From the NCBI RefSeq assembly GCF_000485595.1, contig NW_014577162.1, positions 262,036-326,035 of the forward strand: a DNA stretch of 64,000 bases, in the 5' to 3' direction. Below are positions 23,300 through 37,000 of the stretch, piece after piece (the first letter of the stretch is position 1; every line of letters starts with the position of its first letter). Below the pieces are notes generated by a model that saw only the letters and a program-made list of their open reading frames with translations, was not told where the DNA came from and ran no database searches. Source of the stretch: Priapulus caudatus (taxonomy: Eukaryota; Priapulida; Priapulimorpha; Priapulimorphida; Priapulidae). A program made the translations under genes and the position numbers.

Positions 23300-24604
23300 G
23301 TTGTACTAGTAGTACCACACACAGTTATAGTTATAATTTATATTTATATACAAATTATGCATCCTTTCTCCCTTTTCTCTACGTAAAAGACCGTTTTCCG
23401 TACATGTATTCGAATGATATATAATAAAGATTTAATAATAAGAAGAATAGACATTTCGACTTCAGAGCGTGTGACACGTCACAAATGAATTAGCCTGCGA
23501 GTAGAGTTGCCCGGTCTTTAGGCTATCACGACCCACGACACGAGTACAGCGTCAGCGTATAATGCAAGGGAAAAATTACACGACAAAACAAAATTGAAGC
23601 TACCTTATAATACCAGTACATTAGAAAGTGTGATGCTATTATTCATTCATAATTATAAACAGAAAACAGGTGCTATGAAAGGGTTTGACCCGGACTAGCA
23701 AGGGTAGACAAAAACCGGCAAGCAAAGTTTCGAGTTCTGTGCAAGCAGTCAGTTTATCCTGTAAGTTGTAACAACTTGCACAAACAGTCTCTAATCACTA
23801 TGTAACTATTTAAATAATTTCGTTCATTTGATTATTCTATATAATTAAGCATCAACAAACTTACTTCTTCTGCTAATAAACGTCTTGTTACACTTTCAAA
23901 ATACTCAAAATACACGAAATTCAAACACGCTGAAGTATAAAGAAATGGCGCACGCGGAACCCCTGTTGCATCACAGACGCAACCACCGCAATAAAGGTAC
24001 CTATCATCAACGTTACAATCGTCGCCGCTGCGTAGCTACAATGGGAATGCATACAAACAAGAGCGTATTAAGAAGGTTATACCTTCTTTATACGCTCTTG
24101 ATACAAACATACAAGACTGAAGAACCCTAGCTAAAATGCGTACAAATATAGAAATACTCCAGATCAATTGTCTTGGCTATAATATATACCACGAAATTAG
24201 CTAATTATGTGACGACTGTAATAAAAGAAAGTTAGCAAGGCATAGCCAATCGCCTAATAAAAATTCGCTTGCTGTAGCGCTACCATGATAATACATATTA
24301 ATAACTCATAAGCTATTTTATTTATTTATTTGTTTGCGTATTTAGGTAATTATTCATATATACATACTGTTACAATAAATTTTAAATTCCTGAAATTAGA
24401 TAACTACCAAGGATATCTAGTGTCGTTGGAGGCGTGCGAAGGCATTGGAAGGACAAATTAACACCTTTCTATAATGTTATGTTCTTCTTTTTCATAACAC
24501 TTCTTCCTCTATTTAACATTTCTGGGGCATGGAGTGAACAAAATAATACACTACTTAGGCATGTCTCTACACAGGCCCGTAGCCAGGGGGGTTCGGGGGG
24601 TTCG
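23300..24604. other. Gene-free AT-rich interval
   Basis: No coding potential seen. Holds the hairpin at 24058-24100. At 24581-24604 a cgtagccagggggg-ttcgggg word begins a transposon-like fragment that continues rightwards. Confidence 0.4.
24058..24100. repeat. 20-bp inverted repeat with 3-base loop
   Basis: Arms 24058-24077 and 24081-24100 are complementary with one mismatch (caagagcgtattaagaaggt against accttctttatacgctcttg), loop tat. Direct repeats atacaaaca flank both sides (about 24050 and 24101), as if a short foldback element had inserted. Could also be a transcribed hairpin. Confidence 0.75.
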
Positions 24605-24608
24605 AAAA

Positions 24609-24838
24609 TGCAGCTGCTAAAATATTCATTCGTGACGAAACGTGCAGCTGCTCGCATAACAACAATCTAGAAATACAACAATCGCGTAATGTCTATAGAC
24701 CCTATACGTTAGGCATTATATGTACTAGGATATAAGCAGGCGCCTATTTAGTATTTATGCACTCCTGACATAAGACTTAGCTATAGTAAAACTAAATTGG
24801 ACAAACGCACGCATGCACGCGCACACACACGCATGTCT

Positions 24839-24877
<39 letters not shown>

Positions 24878-25026
24878 TGCATGCATATACACACACACAA
24901 CTGTGAATTATGCCATCATTTACGTAGTTTCAATAAATATGTAGTAATTAAACCAGGGGCGTAGAGAAGCCGGTACATACTTGTTAATACTGTATATATA
25001 TATATATGTATATATATTATATATAT

Positions 25027-25064
<38 letters not shown>
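24609..25064. repeat. Repeat segment copied at 25401-25560
   Basis: The block gcagctgctaaaatattcat to gtctatagaccc (24609-24704) recurs at 25401-25493, and ttgttaatactgtatatata (from 24982) recurs at 25494. In the second place the two blocks are joined directly without the 277 bases between them. In between lie an ACGC/CA microsatellite (24807-24900) and a transposon-end word, aggggcgtagagaagcc (near 24955). Confidence 0.8.
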
Positions 25065-25079
<15 letters not shown>

Positions 25080-25099
25080 GAGTACATAATGGGAGATAT

Positions 25100-25143
25100 C
25101 AGGAGTAGATAATATCCTCCTCTCTCCCTATTATCTACTCCTG
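25100..25143. mobile_element. 44-bp short inverted-repeat element of the CAGGAG family
   Basis: Starts caggagtagataata and ends tattatctactcctg, the same ends as the 833-bp element at 37281-38113, with only about 14 bases between them. It is flanked by a 7-bp direct repeat, gagatat (25093-25099 and 25144-25150). Confidence 0.75.
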
Positions 25144-25538
25144 GAGATATATATATATATAGATAATATAAATAGTGGCTTGTTTTCGAAATAACGTTCC
25201 ATTTGTCCACGGCAGACATATTGATTAGGGAGAGTAATTTTGCGTCAGCAAGCGATATTTATTACCATTTGCGTTTTCACGTGTGAATAGGCTGCGAATA
25301 GTCCCTGTCTATTAGGCCGAACGAACACAGTCTCACTATATAATTGTAAAGGGGTTAAACCGCTTTCATGTTCATCATCCACACTGAAGTGCTTAGCTTG
25401 CAGTTGCTAAAATATTCATTCGTGACGAAACGTGCAGCTGCTCGCATAACAACAATCTAAAAATACAACAATCGCGTAATGTCTATAGACCCTTGTTAAT
25501 ACTGTATATATATATATATGTATATATATTATATATAT

Positions 25539-25585
<47 letters not shown>

Positions 25586-25594
<9 letters not shown>

Positions 25595-25681
25595 ATCAGA
25601 AGATATATTGAGAATATTGATAGACTCCTGATATAATGGTTTCACATATATGAAGTGAAATGAGTGTGGCGTCATAAATCG
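25586..25681. repeat. 96-bp segment copied at 45285-45380
   Basis: tatataatcagaagatatat through gtggcgtcataaatcg is present almost identically at 45285-45380 (one clear substitution, cctgatataa against cctaatataa). It is the third piece of the mosaic at 41079-45380. Confidence 0.85.
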
Positions 25682-26603
25682 ATAGATAGCTAGATAATTA
25701 AATGTGAAGGACGCATCTATACACACAGCATAGATATGTTCAGTAGTAATTAAATAACAAACGATAGTAAATTTAATGATAAGCTATATTATTATATTTT
25801 TAATTTACAGTTGTTATTATGATATCAGACGCGAATTGAAATAAAAAATAACAACAGTTGCATTTTATTCACTCCTGATATTATTAGTGCATTAATTACT
25901 TATCACTGTTACGGTCAAGATAATATATACGTAATATGTATTATATATGCATAATTATGTACGTGTACGTGTATCCATAATAAACACATTGGCGTGTGTG
26001 CGTGCGCGTTTATGCCATAACCCATGCTACCATCAATCTCTTAGATCAAGTGCTTCATGATTGATCTGTTCTGTTGTCTCTATAAGCACGACCTCAGTTT
26101 TGATCGGATTTAATCACGATGTCGTCCCTAATTATCGCGAGACTTTATGCGTGGGTGTGCGAGTCGCGTCTTAAACTACGTCACGAATTTTCTATGGTAA
26201 AATTTGTAAAATTTTTGTTGCCATTTTTTTACATTAAAAGTAGGCACTAACGGGACGTCAAATTCTTACCTGATAAGATTGTTTCTCAACTAGTTAAAAA
26301 TCCAAAAAACCTGGACGATTTGATATTATTGGACGATTGGATGATATTATTGGACGATTTGATATTAGTGTTCCTGACATTAATTGCTTGCTATGGGCTA
26401 TGTATGAGTCACGAGTGTATGTTCACATCGAACAATATAGTAAAATAAGAAGTATAATGCAGCAATTTAACCATAAAAAGTGAACAAAAGTACTTATATT
26501 TTGTGAAAAAGTGGAAATATATTTTTTATTTTTTACTATTTACGGTGACGTAATCACTTTAACCAAGCATTCTATCACACGCACACGCACGTACACACGC
26601 ACG

Positions 26604-26635
<32 letters not shown>

Positions 26636-27694
26636 CACATATATTACGAACATTGTACTACTATTAAATGACAATACACTTGTTTTTCTGTAGATATGCG
26701 AGTACATCATTTTATTGCCAAAATAAACTGGGTATAAAATAACAATAGCACACGTAAAACTGTAGTTGAATATTATTTACACTAGTCCAGGGCAGCTATA
26801 GCTGGTCATACGGGACCGGAAGCAAAACGCTATACGCACCACGCTTGTTTTGTGCCGGGCACACACATATTGGACGTGCCGCTTAAACCATTACTATACC
26901 ATATTTTTTTGCAATACACGTTTAATCTTCCCACATCAGCGTAATAGATTTTACTTCGGTAAATTAGTATATGGCCAAGTGCACGTCCAATACTATTTAC
27001 ACCACAAAAAGCAAATTCTCGCAATCTTACATATTTTTGCAAATCCCCGTTTACAATAACAGACCGAAAAGGGCAAGCAATCATTCATGCATTCATTTAC
27101 ATAGCTAATGATTCATTATACGCAGTTTATAGACGAATAATTGATTAATTTGCTAGGCTAACATAGGTAGATTCAAGTAAAATTCTCTTTAATGACAATT
27201 ACAAGATTGCGTTTTCTAGTGTCATTTTTCCCGAAAGTTCAACTAAATTGAGTAATCTCAACCTGCATGTCGGATTTAATGTGTCTATTTTCAATCAGCA
27301 ATAATTTTAGGACAATAACACAGAGTCTATAGGTTCCAAAATTAAGCATACACATAAAACCAAACAGTTCATACGCATGGAAATATGCACAATATGGAAA
27401 TAGATCATTCTTATAAGAACGCATTCGATTGTGAACCAATACGAGCTCGTTCTACTTTGGACGCACTTAAATACATTTTTACCCGTGGCGTTCATCTCAA
27501 ATATCTCCCGTACTGCAATACTTTAATAACAACACGTGGAGATTAAGACCCTGTAGTCTAAATAATTTCGTTTTCGAACAGTAGGTGCTTACACTTCTGC
27601 AAGCTGGTGCAGGATTTAAAAGTAAACAGGCAACCCAGTCTCGTTTCTTATATCCAAATCAAACCATAAAATCAAACCATCTATAGTACATGCC

Positions 27695-27740
<46 letters not shown>

Positions 27741-28400
27741 CATTCGACAGTTCCAGCGAAAGAAACGTCGCCATTGCTAGAAACATAAATACCTGTAACC
27801 TTAAAAGTGTCAAAGTTGAAAGTATCATATTATTTTTTATGGAGGAAAATAATTTGACTTTCTACTTGACAAGCGATTCATTATCACAATATAAAACAGC
27901 GTAATGCATTAAAATTGTACAGGTCTTCTTCTGTGATATATCACCAGGTTGGATGTAAACGTTTTAATATTGCACAGGTCCCTCTTTTCATTAAAACGTT
28001 CAGAAAAATTCATCGGAAAGAAAGCGTTTTAGAGGATTTCCCAATAATACGCACGCACCCACACACCACCAAACGAAAACGCGCGCGCACTTCTCCTACG
28101 CGTAAATCAATTTTAATCACGCGCTGTGTGCACGTCTGTATCAGTACGAATTCCTGCGAAATACCCAAATGGTAATGTAACGAAAATCACTTACTATACC
28201 TAGCCATTCTAATGACTTGGGTTTCAATATAATTTCACAAAAAAACCTCCACATTCACTATGCTAATAAATACGTATTAACGCGCCGGAATTCATCATTA
28301 CACGCTCCCAAGACGGTGAAGGTCGAAATGTGCAGCTAGGTACTGCATATTCAAAGTCAAAGTCAATCTTATAGTAAGAAAAGTCAAACTCAAAGTCAGA
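25682..28400. other. Gene-free AT-rich interval with microsatellites
   Basis: No protein-like frame. Contains an (AC)n/ACGC microsatellite at 26577-26640, an (AT)n run at 27697-27736 and the repeated phrase gacgatttgatattattgg near 26315-26370. Confidence 0.45.
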
Positions 28401-28404
28401 CTGA

Positions 28405-28712
28405 AATGCACAATACTGGAAGTTCCCACACAAATTCTCAGGGATTCCCACATGAATTCTGAATGATACCCACATAAATTCTGAAGGATTCCTCCATGAA
28501 TTCTCAAGGATACCCGCATGAATTCTAGAGGATATCACATGAATTCCAAAGAACACTCACATGAATTCTGGAGCATCCCCACGTGGATTCTAAAGAAATC
28601 CTACATAAATTTTGGATGGTGCCCACATAAATTCTAAAGGCTTCTCACAAGAATTCTGAAGTACTCACACATGAATTCTAGAAGATTCTCACAAGAATTC
28701 TGTCACGATATC
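28405..28712. repeat. ~28-bp tandem repeat
   Basis: About ten copies of a diverged unit such as cacatgaattctgaaggatt plus about 8 bases. Each copy keeps the word gaattct with changes around it, indicating an old array. The minus strand is open (EFMWVSFRIH-like repeats) but this is a by-product of the repeat. Confidence 0.85.
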
Positions 28713-29194
28713 ACATCAATGCTAATATAATCCCAACGTTTATGCGATTTCATATGCGAGTATATGAATTGTTGTTTTTTATTTGATGTCAATGCCATTT
28801 CTCTCCACGTCTTTTCATGTAGTGGTAAACAACGAATCGCCTAGATTCACTTCAATCTACTAGATTCTCTGTTAGATTCATACCATTCGTTATCGCCAAA
28901 TTACAGCGTGACAGTACCATAAGTGGGTGGGTTGAAATCAGGGTGCAACCAGCGGGATACGTGATGGTCTGGATTCAGCAAACCTCAAGCTCTACAGGCA
29001 GGGATCGGGGTACTCCTACCTATTGCAGGCCGATAGTATAGATATTCCTAGTATGTATTCTTTCTGGGAGACAACGCAGGTATTAACATTTTGTAGATTT
29101 ACTCCGCTATATAGCTATGGTCAGACGGCAGGTTCGTCAAATGAAGCCCTGAGGCTTAGGAGTCTGCGATCGGCCGCCGACTTATATTCATCCA
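28713..29194. other. Gene-free interval
   Basis: No coding or RNA feature recognised. Confidence 0.35.
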
Positions 29195-29665
29195 GTAAGT
29201 GGTAGTGTCTCGCTGGATGAGATATCATTTAGCTACAGCTGCAGTTGTGGGTACGTCAGCATGCCCTCTCCCCCTCCTTCCCACCTCCCCCCCCCACCCT
29301 TCATGTCCTCATGCACTAAACTGGCAGGTGGTAGTGTTCGTCCCTGCCTCGTTGGGTAGAATGTTTAGCTACAGCAGCTGTCGCGGGTACGCCAGCACGC
29401 CCTATCCCCCTCCTCCCCTTTCTTCCTTCCCCCATCCTCGTCTCCTCCTTTCCTTTCTTCCTTCCTCCATCCTCGTCCCCTCCTTCCCTTTCTCCCTCCT
29501 CGTCCCCCTCCTTCCCTTTCTCCCTCCTCGTCCCCCTCCTTCCCTTTCTCCCTCCTCCTACACTGAACTGGCAGGTGGCAGTGTTCGTCAGTGTCACGTT
29601 GGGCAACAGATTTTGGCTGCAGCAGTTGTTGCGGGCACAATTCAGCACGCCCCTCGCCCATGTAG
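29195..29665. repeat. Three-copy diverged tandem repeat with CT-rich spacers
   Basis: Three copies of a segment reading aactggcaggtggtagtgtt, then tcg(t/c)tgggtaga, then a gcagttgt-gggtacg-cagcacgcc stretch, at about 29195-29290, 29320-29410 and 29568-29660. They are separated by pyrimidine runs made of a cctccttccctttct sub-repeat. Confidence 0.75.
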
Positions 29666-30823
29666 ATATGTTCATGGTATGAATGATAGGGTTATATATT
29701 TATGCACATACAGGAGTATAAGATTCACTTGCGTTGTAATAGATACGATTCGCCATATATGTGGTCGCACGACAGGACCTGAGGTAATCTGGATAATAAC
29801 AGAGTAAATAGAGATAGAGCGAGTTTGATATAGACGTACACGTATAATACTAAATCTTGCACAGAGAATAAGACTGATGAGTCTAGTTGTAACAGGTAGA
29901 CAGGAGACTAGGGAGACGTAACAGTAGATAACATTGAGCATTATCGCTGTTCACTGTTCTTTACCATTCGCTCACTGGCTGTCCACTTATGTTCGTCATC
30001 ATTATGTAACGCTGTTACCACGAGCCTGTTGTTGAGATGCAAAATTTCGTATTATATAATGCCAAGAACGTGTAGATATTTTTAACTGAATAGCTTACTT
30101 TGCGGTAGACGTACGCCAACGAGGGACTGAAGTTGTAACACGTTTTGCTGAGAATAGAATCGCGACGTCATTAAATTTCCGGCACTTGTGTAGCAGTTGA
30201 TTCGAGAACCTGCACAGACGAGAGACTCACATTTTCTAACGGACGATCAGCAACATTAAAATTGATCTGTATCAAAATCGATAAAGGAATAAAAAAGATA
30301 AATACTAAAATGGACGTAGCCCGCGAACGGATCCGAGACGTACGTCCACAAAATTCACTAATTTGCTACGTAATGCAATCGCTGTTTCTTATGATATATA
30401 ACTACCTGTAGTATTCATAAAGCAGAGTACCAACATATATTTACACGTTTTCAGGATGTTCATTAATTGCCGTGTGAGCCAAGGTAACCGGATGCGTGGC
30501 AATCAGCAGTTCGTCATGCACACTCACAGTCCCTGAACACGTATCATACCGAACTCGTAATGACCTCAGCTCACACTGCAGTCGCTTGTAAACAAATCGA
30601 CCATGCGAAATTATCTAAGCAGCAACGATAATGATGACTCTACTTGAAGGGTTTTGGAAAAAGAGTGGAAGGAAACCCCTAAAGCGTTGCACCAGCAGCC
30701 TTAGGGCCTAGGTAACGCAGTGCCGTATATAGCCATGATTACGCTGACCTAACCACGCGGAAGAGATGGACACAAGTGAAGCACAGAGGAATAGTGCATA
30801 TGATGACACTCCCGCACTCACGC
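29666..30823. other. Gene-free interval
   Basis: No gene, RNA or clear repeat recognised. Confidence 0.35.
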
Positions 30824-30825
30824 AG

Positions 30826-30836
30826 TGACACACACA

Positions 30837-30883
<47 letters not shown>

Positions 30884-31095
30884 CCCCCCACCCACACACA
30901 CGCGCTCGCACACGCACACGCACACGCACACGCACACGCACACGCACACGCACACGCACACGCACACACACACGCACGACCGCACGCACGCACGCACGCA
31001 CGCCGACGCACGCACGCACCCACACACACACCACACACACACATACAACACACACACACAAACAGACACGCACGCACACACATGCAGACCCACAG
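30826..31095. repeat. ACGC / CACACG compound microsatellite
   Basis: About 270 bases of (acgc)n, (cacacg)n and (ca)n. Alternating purine-pyrimidine DNA of this kind readily forms Z-DNA. All six frames stay open for long distances, which is not evidence of coding. It forms the left junction of the 3.1 kb duplication. Confidence 0.92.
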
Positions 31096-31271
31096 ATAAA
31101 TGCACACGCAAAGATGCACACGCACACATATACACACGCGCACGCAGTGCATACACGCACACGCGCGGGTATCTATTAGGTGTAAGTGCGATTTAAAAAC
31201 ATTGATAATTATCATCGAGACGCTTTCACCGCGAGCCGTCTCCGTTGCTCAGCTCTCGTTATTGCACCAGC

Positions 31272-31455
31272 GACCCTCTCCAGAATCCCACCGGCGCCCC
31301 TGCTCCGGCGGCCGCCACACCCTACCTCGGTGGCGCCCCTGCTCCGGCGGCCGCCACCACCCTACCTCGGTGGCGCCCCCCTCCGGCGGCCGCCCCCACC
31401 TACCTCGGTGGCGCCCCTGCTCCGGCGGCCGCCCCACCCTACTTCGGTGGCGCCC
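31272..31455. repeat. 41-bp minisatellite at the CATIP stop codon, copy 1
   Basis: Four to five copies of ggcgcccctgctccggcggc plus ccaccaccctacctcggt. It corresponds to 41268-41450 with several bases missing. On the minus strand each unit repeats the end of the CATIP frame (GCGCCACCGAGGTAG). Confidence 0.85.
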
Positions 31456-31621
31456 TCAGGGGTTGTCGGGTATTTGTGGCAGAACGAGGCGTAGTAGTCG
31501 GCGGCAAACGCGAATACGTCTCGCGGCTTGCGCAGCAGCAGGAACTGCAGGAAGTCGGCGAGGATTGCTTCAGCTCGGGATGGCGGCGCATGTACACTCC
31601 GTGGTCGGCCTTCAGCTGTTC
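31439..31621 (-). pseudogene. CATIP: CATIP exon 8 (RIIa docking domain), copy 1, frameshifted
   Basis: Same exon as 41432-41617 but 183 instead of 186 bases. Three single bases are missing (in tcagggg, gtcggg and attgctt). The frame therefore breaks after MRRHPELK and the RIIa-like helices cannot be read through. Splice acceptor and stop site are still present. Its position downstream of exons 1-5 is what the gene needs, so this may be the real exon seen through sequencing error. Confidence 0.8.
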
Positions 31622-33157
31622 CTGTAACGACGGAGAAGAGAACGCGAGCAGTCGCATTTACATCTCGTCGCGCGTCCGTCGCGCGTCGCCGGCGCCCCTG
31701 GTGGAGCTTTTAGCACGCTGATCGCTAAATTTGTGCAAACGCCAAATTTGGCACACGTTTGCTGCGTGAAATGCTATATACAATGAGGAAACATGTGGAC
31801 CCCAACGAAATGCCTATACATCTCGTTCGCTCTCACTTACACGCAGCCCTGTTCGCGTGACTTCCTTCCTTCTCCACTTTTGACAGTGACAGTACGTACT
31901 ATCACACTATGATTGGTTCACGTAAGTGCTGCGATTGGCTGGCGGTACATAGTTGGCGCATGTAAATCCAAGCACCGGTGACACTCAATTAATGTACGAG
32001 CATGCACAGGCAGGTTATATATACGAGTGTTAACGATGTGTAATGTTGTTGTGCGTTTTGTTGTGCCATGCTGCCGTTTCAGCCATTTGCTTGTGATGGA
32101 CGCACGCAGGACGGCTACACAGAAACACAGCGAATCTCCCAATCAAGTCTATTTCTCAGTATGTGTAGCTTTCTAAAAAATCTACAGCATCTTTAGACAC
32201 AGTAATTGGCTAAACATCCATAAATTTATGCATATTCTTCTGAACATGTCTTAATTAATTTATGTCACCTGTGTTATGTTTGGCGTAGACACCTGAAGCC
32301 AATTAGTGCCACTTATGCAAATTAATGTCACTATGATGGGAAGAATCAAACCTAATTCAGGTGTGACAGGACATGTGTAAAATTTGGGAAATAGCCTAGG
32401 AGCAGAGGAAGGTATTGGGCTCAAGAAATTTCAAATGCATTTCTGAAATTCTTCTAAGGCAAACTGAATATTTGCTCTAATTATTATTGTTGTTTTAGAT
32501 CAGGCTACACTATGGTAGCTATCAATTATACAGTAATACACCGATAACAAGTAATGTATTTGAGAAGAAAACGTGAAATTCCCTAATGTCAATCAAGCTT
32601 CCCATGGGCTTCTTTTACATAATTGAATATGCACTCCTATGGAAATTTTTTCAAAAAAAGTTGGCAATACCCGCGTCGCTTCTAATGCAAGCATAGTTAT
32701 TAATCCAAGGAAACATTTCAAGTCAAGCACATATATTGAATTATTTAATAGTGTAAAACATGAAAATACTGGAGGGAAACCAGGAAGAGAAGGAGAGTTC
32801 AGAATAAGAGATTAGCATCTGGCGTATGCTAGACTGCAGTGATTGCAGGGGCATGCATCATGTGCACTGCAAGTGAAGGTATCAGGAAAGCATCAGGCAG
32901 GCAGGCACCCTATCAGGGCAAGAAAGCTAGCTAACGGGCTAGCAGCACACTTCAAGCTGGCCCGCTCGCTTTTTGGCAGTGGGCTGTAAATTTATTACAT
33001 TGATTTTATTGGTGATGAGGGATTATTGGAGAAAAACGCAATCATTTATTTGAAAGTTCTGTAAGGTCGAATTACGTAACATATGCACAGCCAAATGGAG
33101 AAGAAGAAGAAACGACGAAACGCGATACGCTAACGTCATACCTTTTTGTCGAGAAAA

Positions 33158-33236
33158 TTAGACTTCATCTGTAAATCGCTTTCCATTCAGCGCGTTTTTT
33201 CGTAACCCCAAAGCACCCTCTGGAACATAAGATTGC
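33158..33236 (-). pseudogene. CATIP: CATIP exon 7, copy 1, frame-damaged
   Basis: Counterpart of the intact exon at 43158-43237. Here the tract gtaacccccaaag is gtaaccccaaag and the ttccattc / cagcggttt region carries shifted bases, so the reading KKPLEWESDLQMKSNFLDKK is interrupted. Boundaries approximate, by alignment to copy 2. Confidence 0.75.
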
Positions 33237-33621
33237 CACCATTAAATCTCGCACCTCCGCTCGAAAGAACGTGAAAGACTTCGAAGGTAAATCGAAGTCG
33301 ACGTCCGACTGCATGCAGTATGTAAGGCGGCTACTAATACGCAGCACGTGAGGAACGCGGGATATATTCCAATTACGACACTACTTCCACTTGCGCATTA
33401 GAAACGAGTGTACACTGCCAGTTCACGACTCCCCTAGTGCTGGGAATGCAGGCGTATATACGCAAACGAAATCAAATCAATAGGACGCACGAAATTTGCC
33501 GCAAACAGCTAGGCAGCTCACGTGTTATTAACGTGCGGTAATTACTGGGTACGATGCTGGTTTGTTGCATAAAGCGTAAGTGAGAGCCGAGTTTGTCACG
33601 CCGATGAGCAGCAAAGCCTAC

Positions 33622-33682
33622 TAATTGACTATACGGTGGTATTCCTATAAGCTTCATGGACACAGGCGAACCGACTTGTAAC
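33622..33682 (-). CDS. CATIP: CATIP exon 6, copy 1, with damaged donor
   Basis: Reads LQVGSPVSMKLIGIPPYSQL after joining exon 5, as in copy 2 (43641-43702), but one of the two adjoining G bases at the exon end/donor is missing (minus strand caattagtagg against caattaggtagg), so either the exon loses a base or the GT donor is lost. Confidence 0.7.
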
Positions 33683-34059
33683 CTGTAGCTAGATGCCTGA
33701 AAATAGGCGAACGTTGTACAGTCACTGAGCTATGTTCCACATACATGAGCCAATCTCTAGTTTAACGCAGGCTTGTCACACTGCTTAATGTCTCATCATC
33801 TCCTTTGCTTTTTCATCATCCTCGATTATAAGTTCCGGCAGTAAAATTGTCGATAATTCTGGTAATGTTTAATTCTCACCAATTGAATCCCACAAAGAAA
33901 TCACTGATTAGACATGAAAAATGCAAAACTTAATAATCTTGTAATGCCAGAATAATTTCACGTTAGAAGTAAAACAATTTTCATGCAGTTATTGATGTAC
34001 GTGAGTAGAGTTTTCAATTATAAAATCATCAGACTCGTGTAAAATCACAGACGTACGTA

Positions 34060-37000
34060 TATGCTGCTGTATATGTAACAAATATATATGCAACATAGAA
34101 AACCGCTGTATATACGTAACAAATATATATGTAGCATACACAGCCGCTGTATATATACATAACAAATATACATGTAACATACACAGCCACTGTACATATA
34201 CGTAACAAATATACAATGTAACGTACACACCATGTACATATACGTACAAATACACATGTAACATACACGCCACTGTATATATAACGTAACAAATATACAT
34301 GTAACATTACACAGCCACTGTACATATACGTAACAAATATACATGTAACTACACAGCCACTGTACATATACGTAACAAATATACATGTAACGTACACAGC
34401 CACTGTATATATACGTAACAAATATACATGTAACATACACAGCCACTGTATATATACGTAACAAATATACATGTAACATACACAGCCACGTGTATATATT
34501 ACGTAACAAAATATACATGTAACATACACAGCCACTGTATATATACGTAACAAATATACATGTAACATACACAGCCACTGTATATATACGTAACAAATAT
34601 ACATGTAACATACACAGCACTGTATATATACGTAACAAATATACATGTAACTACACAGCCCTGTATATATACGTAACAAATATACATGTAACATACACAG
34701 CCACTGTATATATACGTAACAAATATACATGTAACATACACAGCCGACTGTATATATACGTAACAAATATACATGTAACAGTACACAGCCACTGTATATT
34801 ATACGTAACAAATATACATGTAACATACACAGCCACTGTATATATACGTAACAAATATACATGTAACTACACAGCACTGTATATATAACTAACAAATATA
34901 CATGTAACGATACACAGCCACTGTATATATACGTAACAAATATACATGTAACGTACACAGCACACTGTATATATACGTAACAAATATACATGTACGTACA
35001 CAGCCACTGTATATATACGTAACAAATATACATGTAACTACACAGCACTGTATATATATACGTACAAAATATACACTGAACATACACAGCCACTGTACAT
35101 ATACTTAACAAATATACATGTAACATACACAGCCACTGTATATATACGTAACAAATATACATGTAACATACACAGCCACTGTATATATACGTAACAAATA
35201 TACATGTAACATACACAGCCACTGTATATATACGTAACAAATATACATGTAACTACACAGCGCACTGTATATATACGTAACAAATATACATGTAACATAC
35301 ACAGCCACTGTATATATACGTAACAAATATACATGTAACATACACAGCCACGTACTGTATTATACTAACAAATATACATGTAATACACAGCCACGTACTA
35401 TATATACGTAACAAATATACATGTAACATACACAGCCACTGTAATATACGTAACAATATACATGTAACAACACAGCCACTGTATATATACTAACAAATAT
35501 ACATGTAACATACACCAGCCACTGTATATATACGTAACAAATATACATGTACATACACAAGCCACTGTATATATACGTAACAAAATATACATGTAACATA
35601 CACAGCCACTGTATATATACGTAAACAAATATACATGTTAACATACACAGCCACTGTATATATACGCTAACAAATATACATGTAACATTACACAGCCACT
35701 GTATATATACGTAACCAAATATACATGTAAACTACACAGCCACTGTATATATACGTAACAAATATACATGTAACATAACACAGCCACTGTATATATATAC
35801 GTAACAAATATGACATGTAACATACACAGCACTGCATTATATAACGTAACAAATATAACTGTAACTTACACAGCCACTGTACATATTACGTAACAAACAT
35901 ATACATTGTAACGATACACAGCCACTGTATATATACGTAACAAATATACATTAACATAACACAGCCACTGTATATATACGTAACAAATATCATGTAACAT
36001 ACACACGCACTGTATATATACGTAACAAATATACATGTAACATACACAGCCACTGTATAATACGTAACAAATATACATGTAACGTACACAGCCACTGTAT
36101 ATATACGTAACAAATATACATGTAACGTACACAGCCACTGTATATATACGTAACAAATATACATGTGTAACGATACACAGCCATGTATATATATCGTAAC
36201 AATAATACATGTAACGTACACAGCCACTGTAATATATACGTAACAAATATACATGTAAATACACAGCCACTGCTAATATACGTAACAAATATACATGTAA
36301 ACATACACAGCCACTGTAATATACGTAACAAATATACATGAACATACACAGCCACTGTATATATATACGACAAATATACATGTAACATACACAGCCACTG
36401 TATATATACGTAACAAATATAATATGTAATACACAGCCACGTATATATACGTAACAAATATCAGTAACTACACAGCCACTGTTATATACGCTAACAAATA
36501 TACATGTAACATACACAGCCACTGTATATATACGCTAACAAATATACATGTAACATACACAGCCCTGTAATATACGTAACAAATATACAATGTAACTACA
36601 CAGCCACTGTATACTATACGTAACAAATATACATGTAATACACACGCACTGTATATATACGCTAACAATATTACATGTAACTACACAGCCACGCTGATAT
36701 TATACGTAACAAATATACATGTAACTACACAGCCACTGTATATATACGTAACAAATACTACATGTAACGTACACAGCCACTTTTAGTAAATATACATGTA
36801 ACTCACACACAATATACGTAACAATATCATAAACGCTACACAGCCACTGTATATATACCGTACAAATATACATGGAACGTACACAGCCACTGTATATATA
36901 CGTAACAAATATACATGTAACGTACACAGCACTGTATATTACGGTAACAAATATACATGTAACGTCACAGGACACAGATAAACGTACAAACATTAGTAGC

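Larger units (their letters stand above)
31096..34194. repeat. 3.1 kb direct duplication, copy 1 (indel-rich)
   Basis: Copy 2 is 41079-44221 (3143 bp against 3099 here). The copies are colinear and differ mostly by single-base indels, usually a base missing from a homopolymer in this copy. It carries the CATIP exons 6, 7 and 8 on the minus strand in the position expected for the gene, but all three are frame-damaged. Left junction in a CA/ACGC microsatellite, right junction in the 43-bp satellite. Confidence 0.93.

Noticed and set aside
24920-25219. Hydrophobic Ile/Tyr-rich small protein
   Set aside because: Translation of an (AT)n microsatellite.
30708-31196. Cys/Val- or Thr/His-repeat proteins of 100-160 residues
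   Set aside because: They are translations of ACGC/CACACG microsatellites, open in every frame.
34029-36522. 403- and 218-residue minus-strand frames rich in Tyr, Cys, Ile and Val
   Set aside because: Translation of the 43-bp satellite, which has no stops in the minus strand frames; the frame drifts with every indel.
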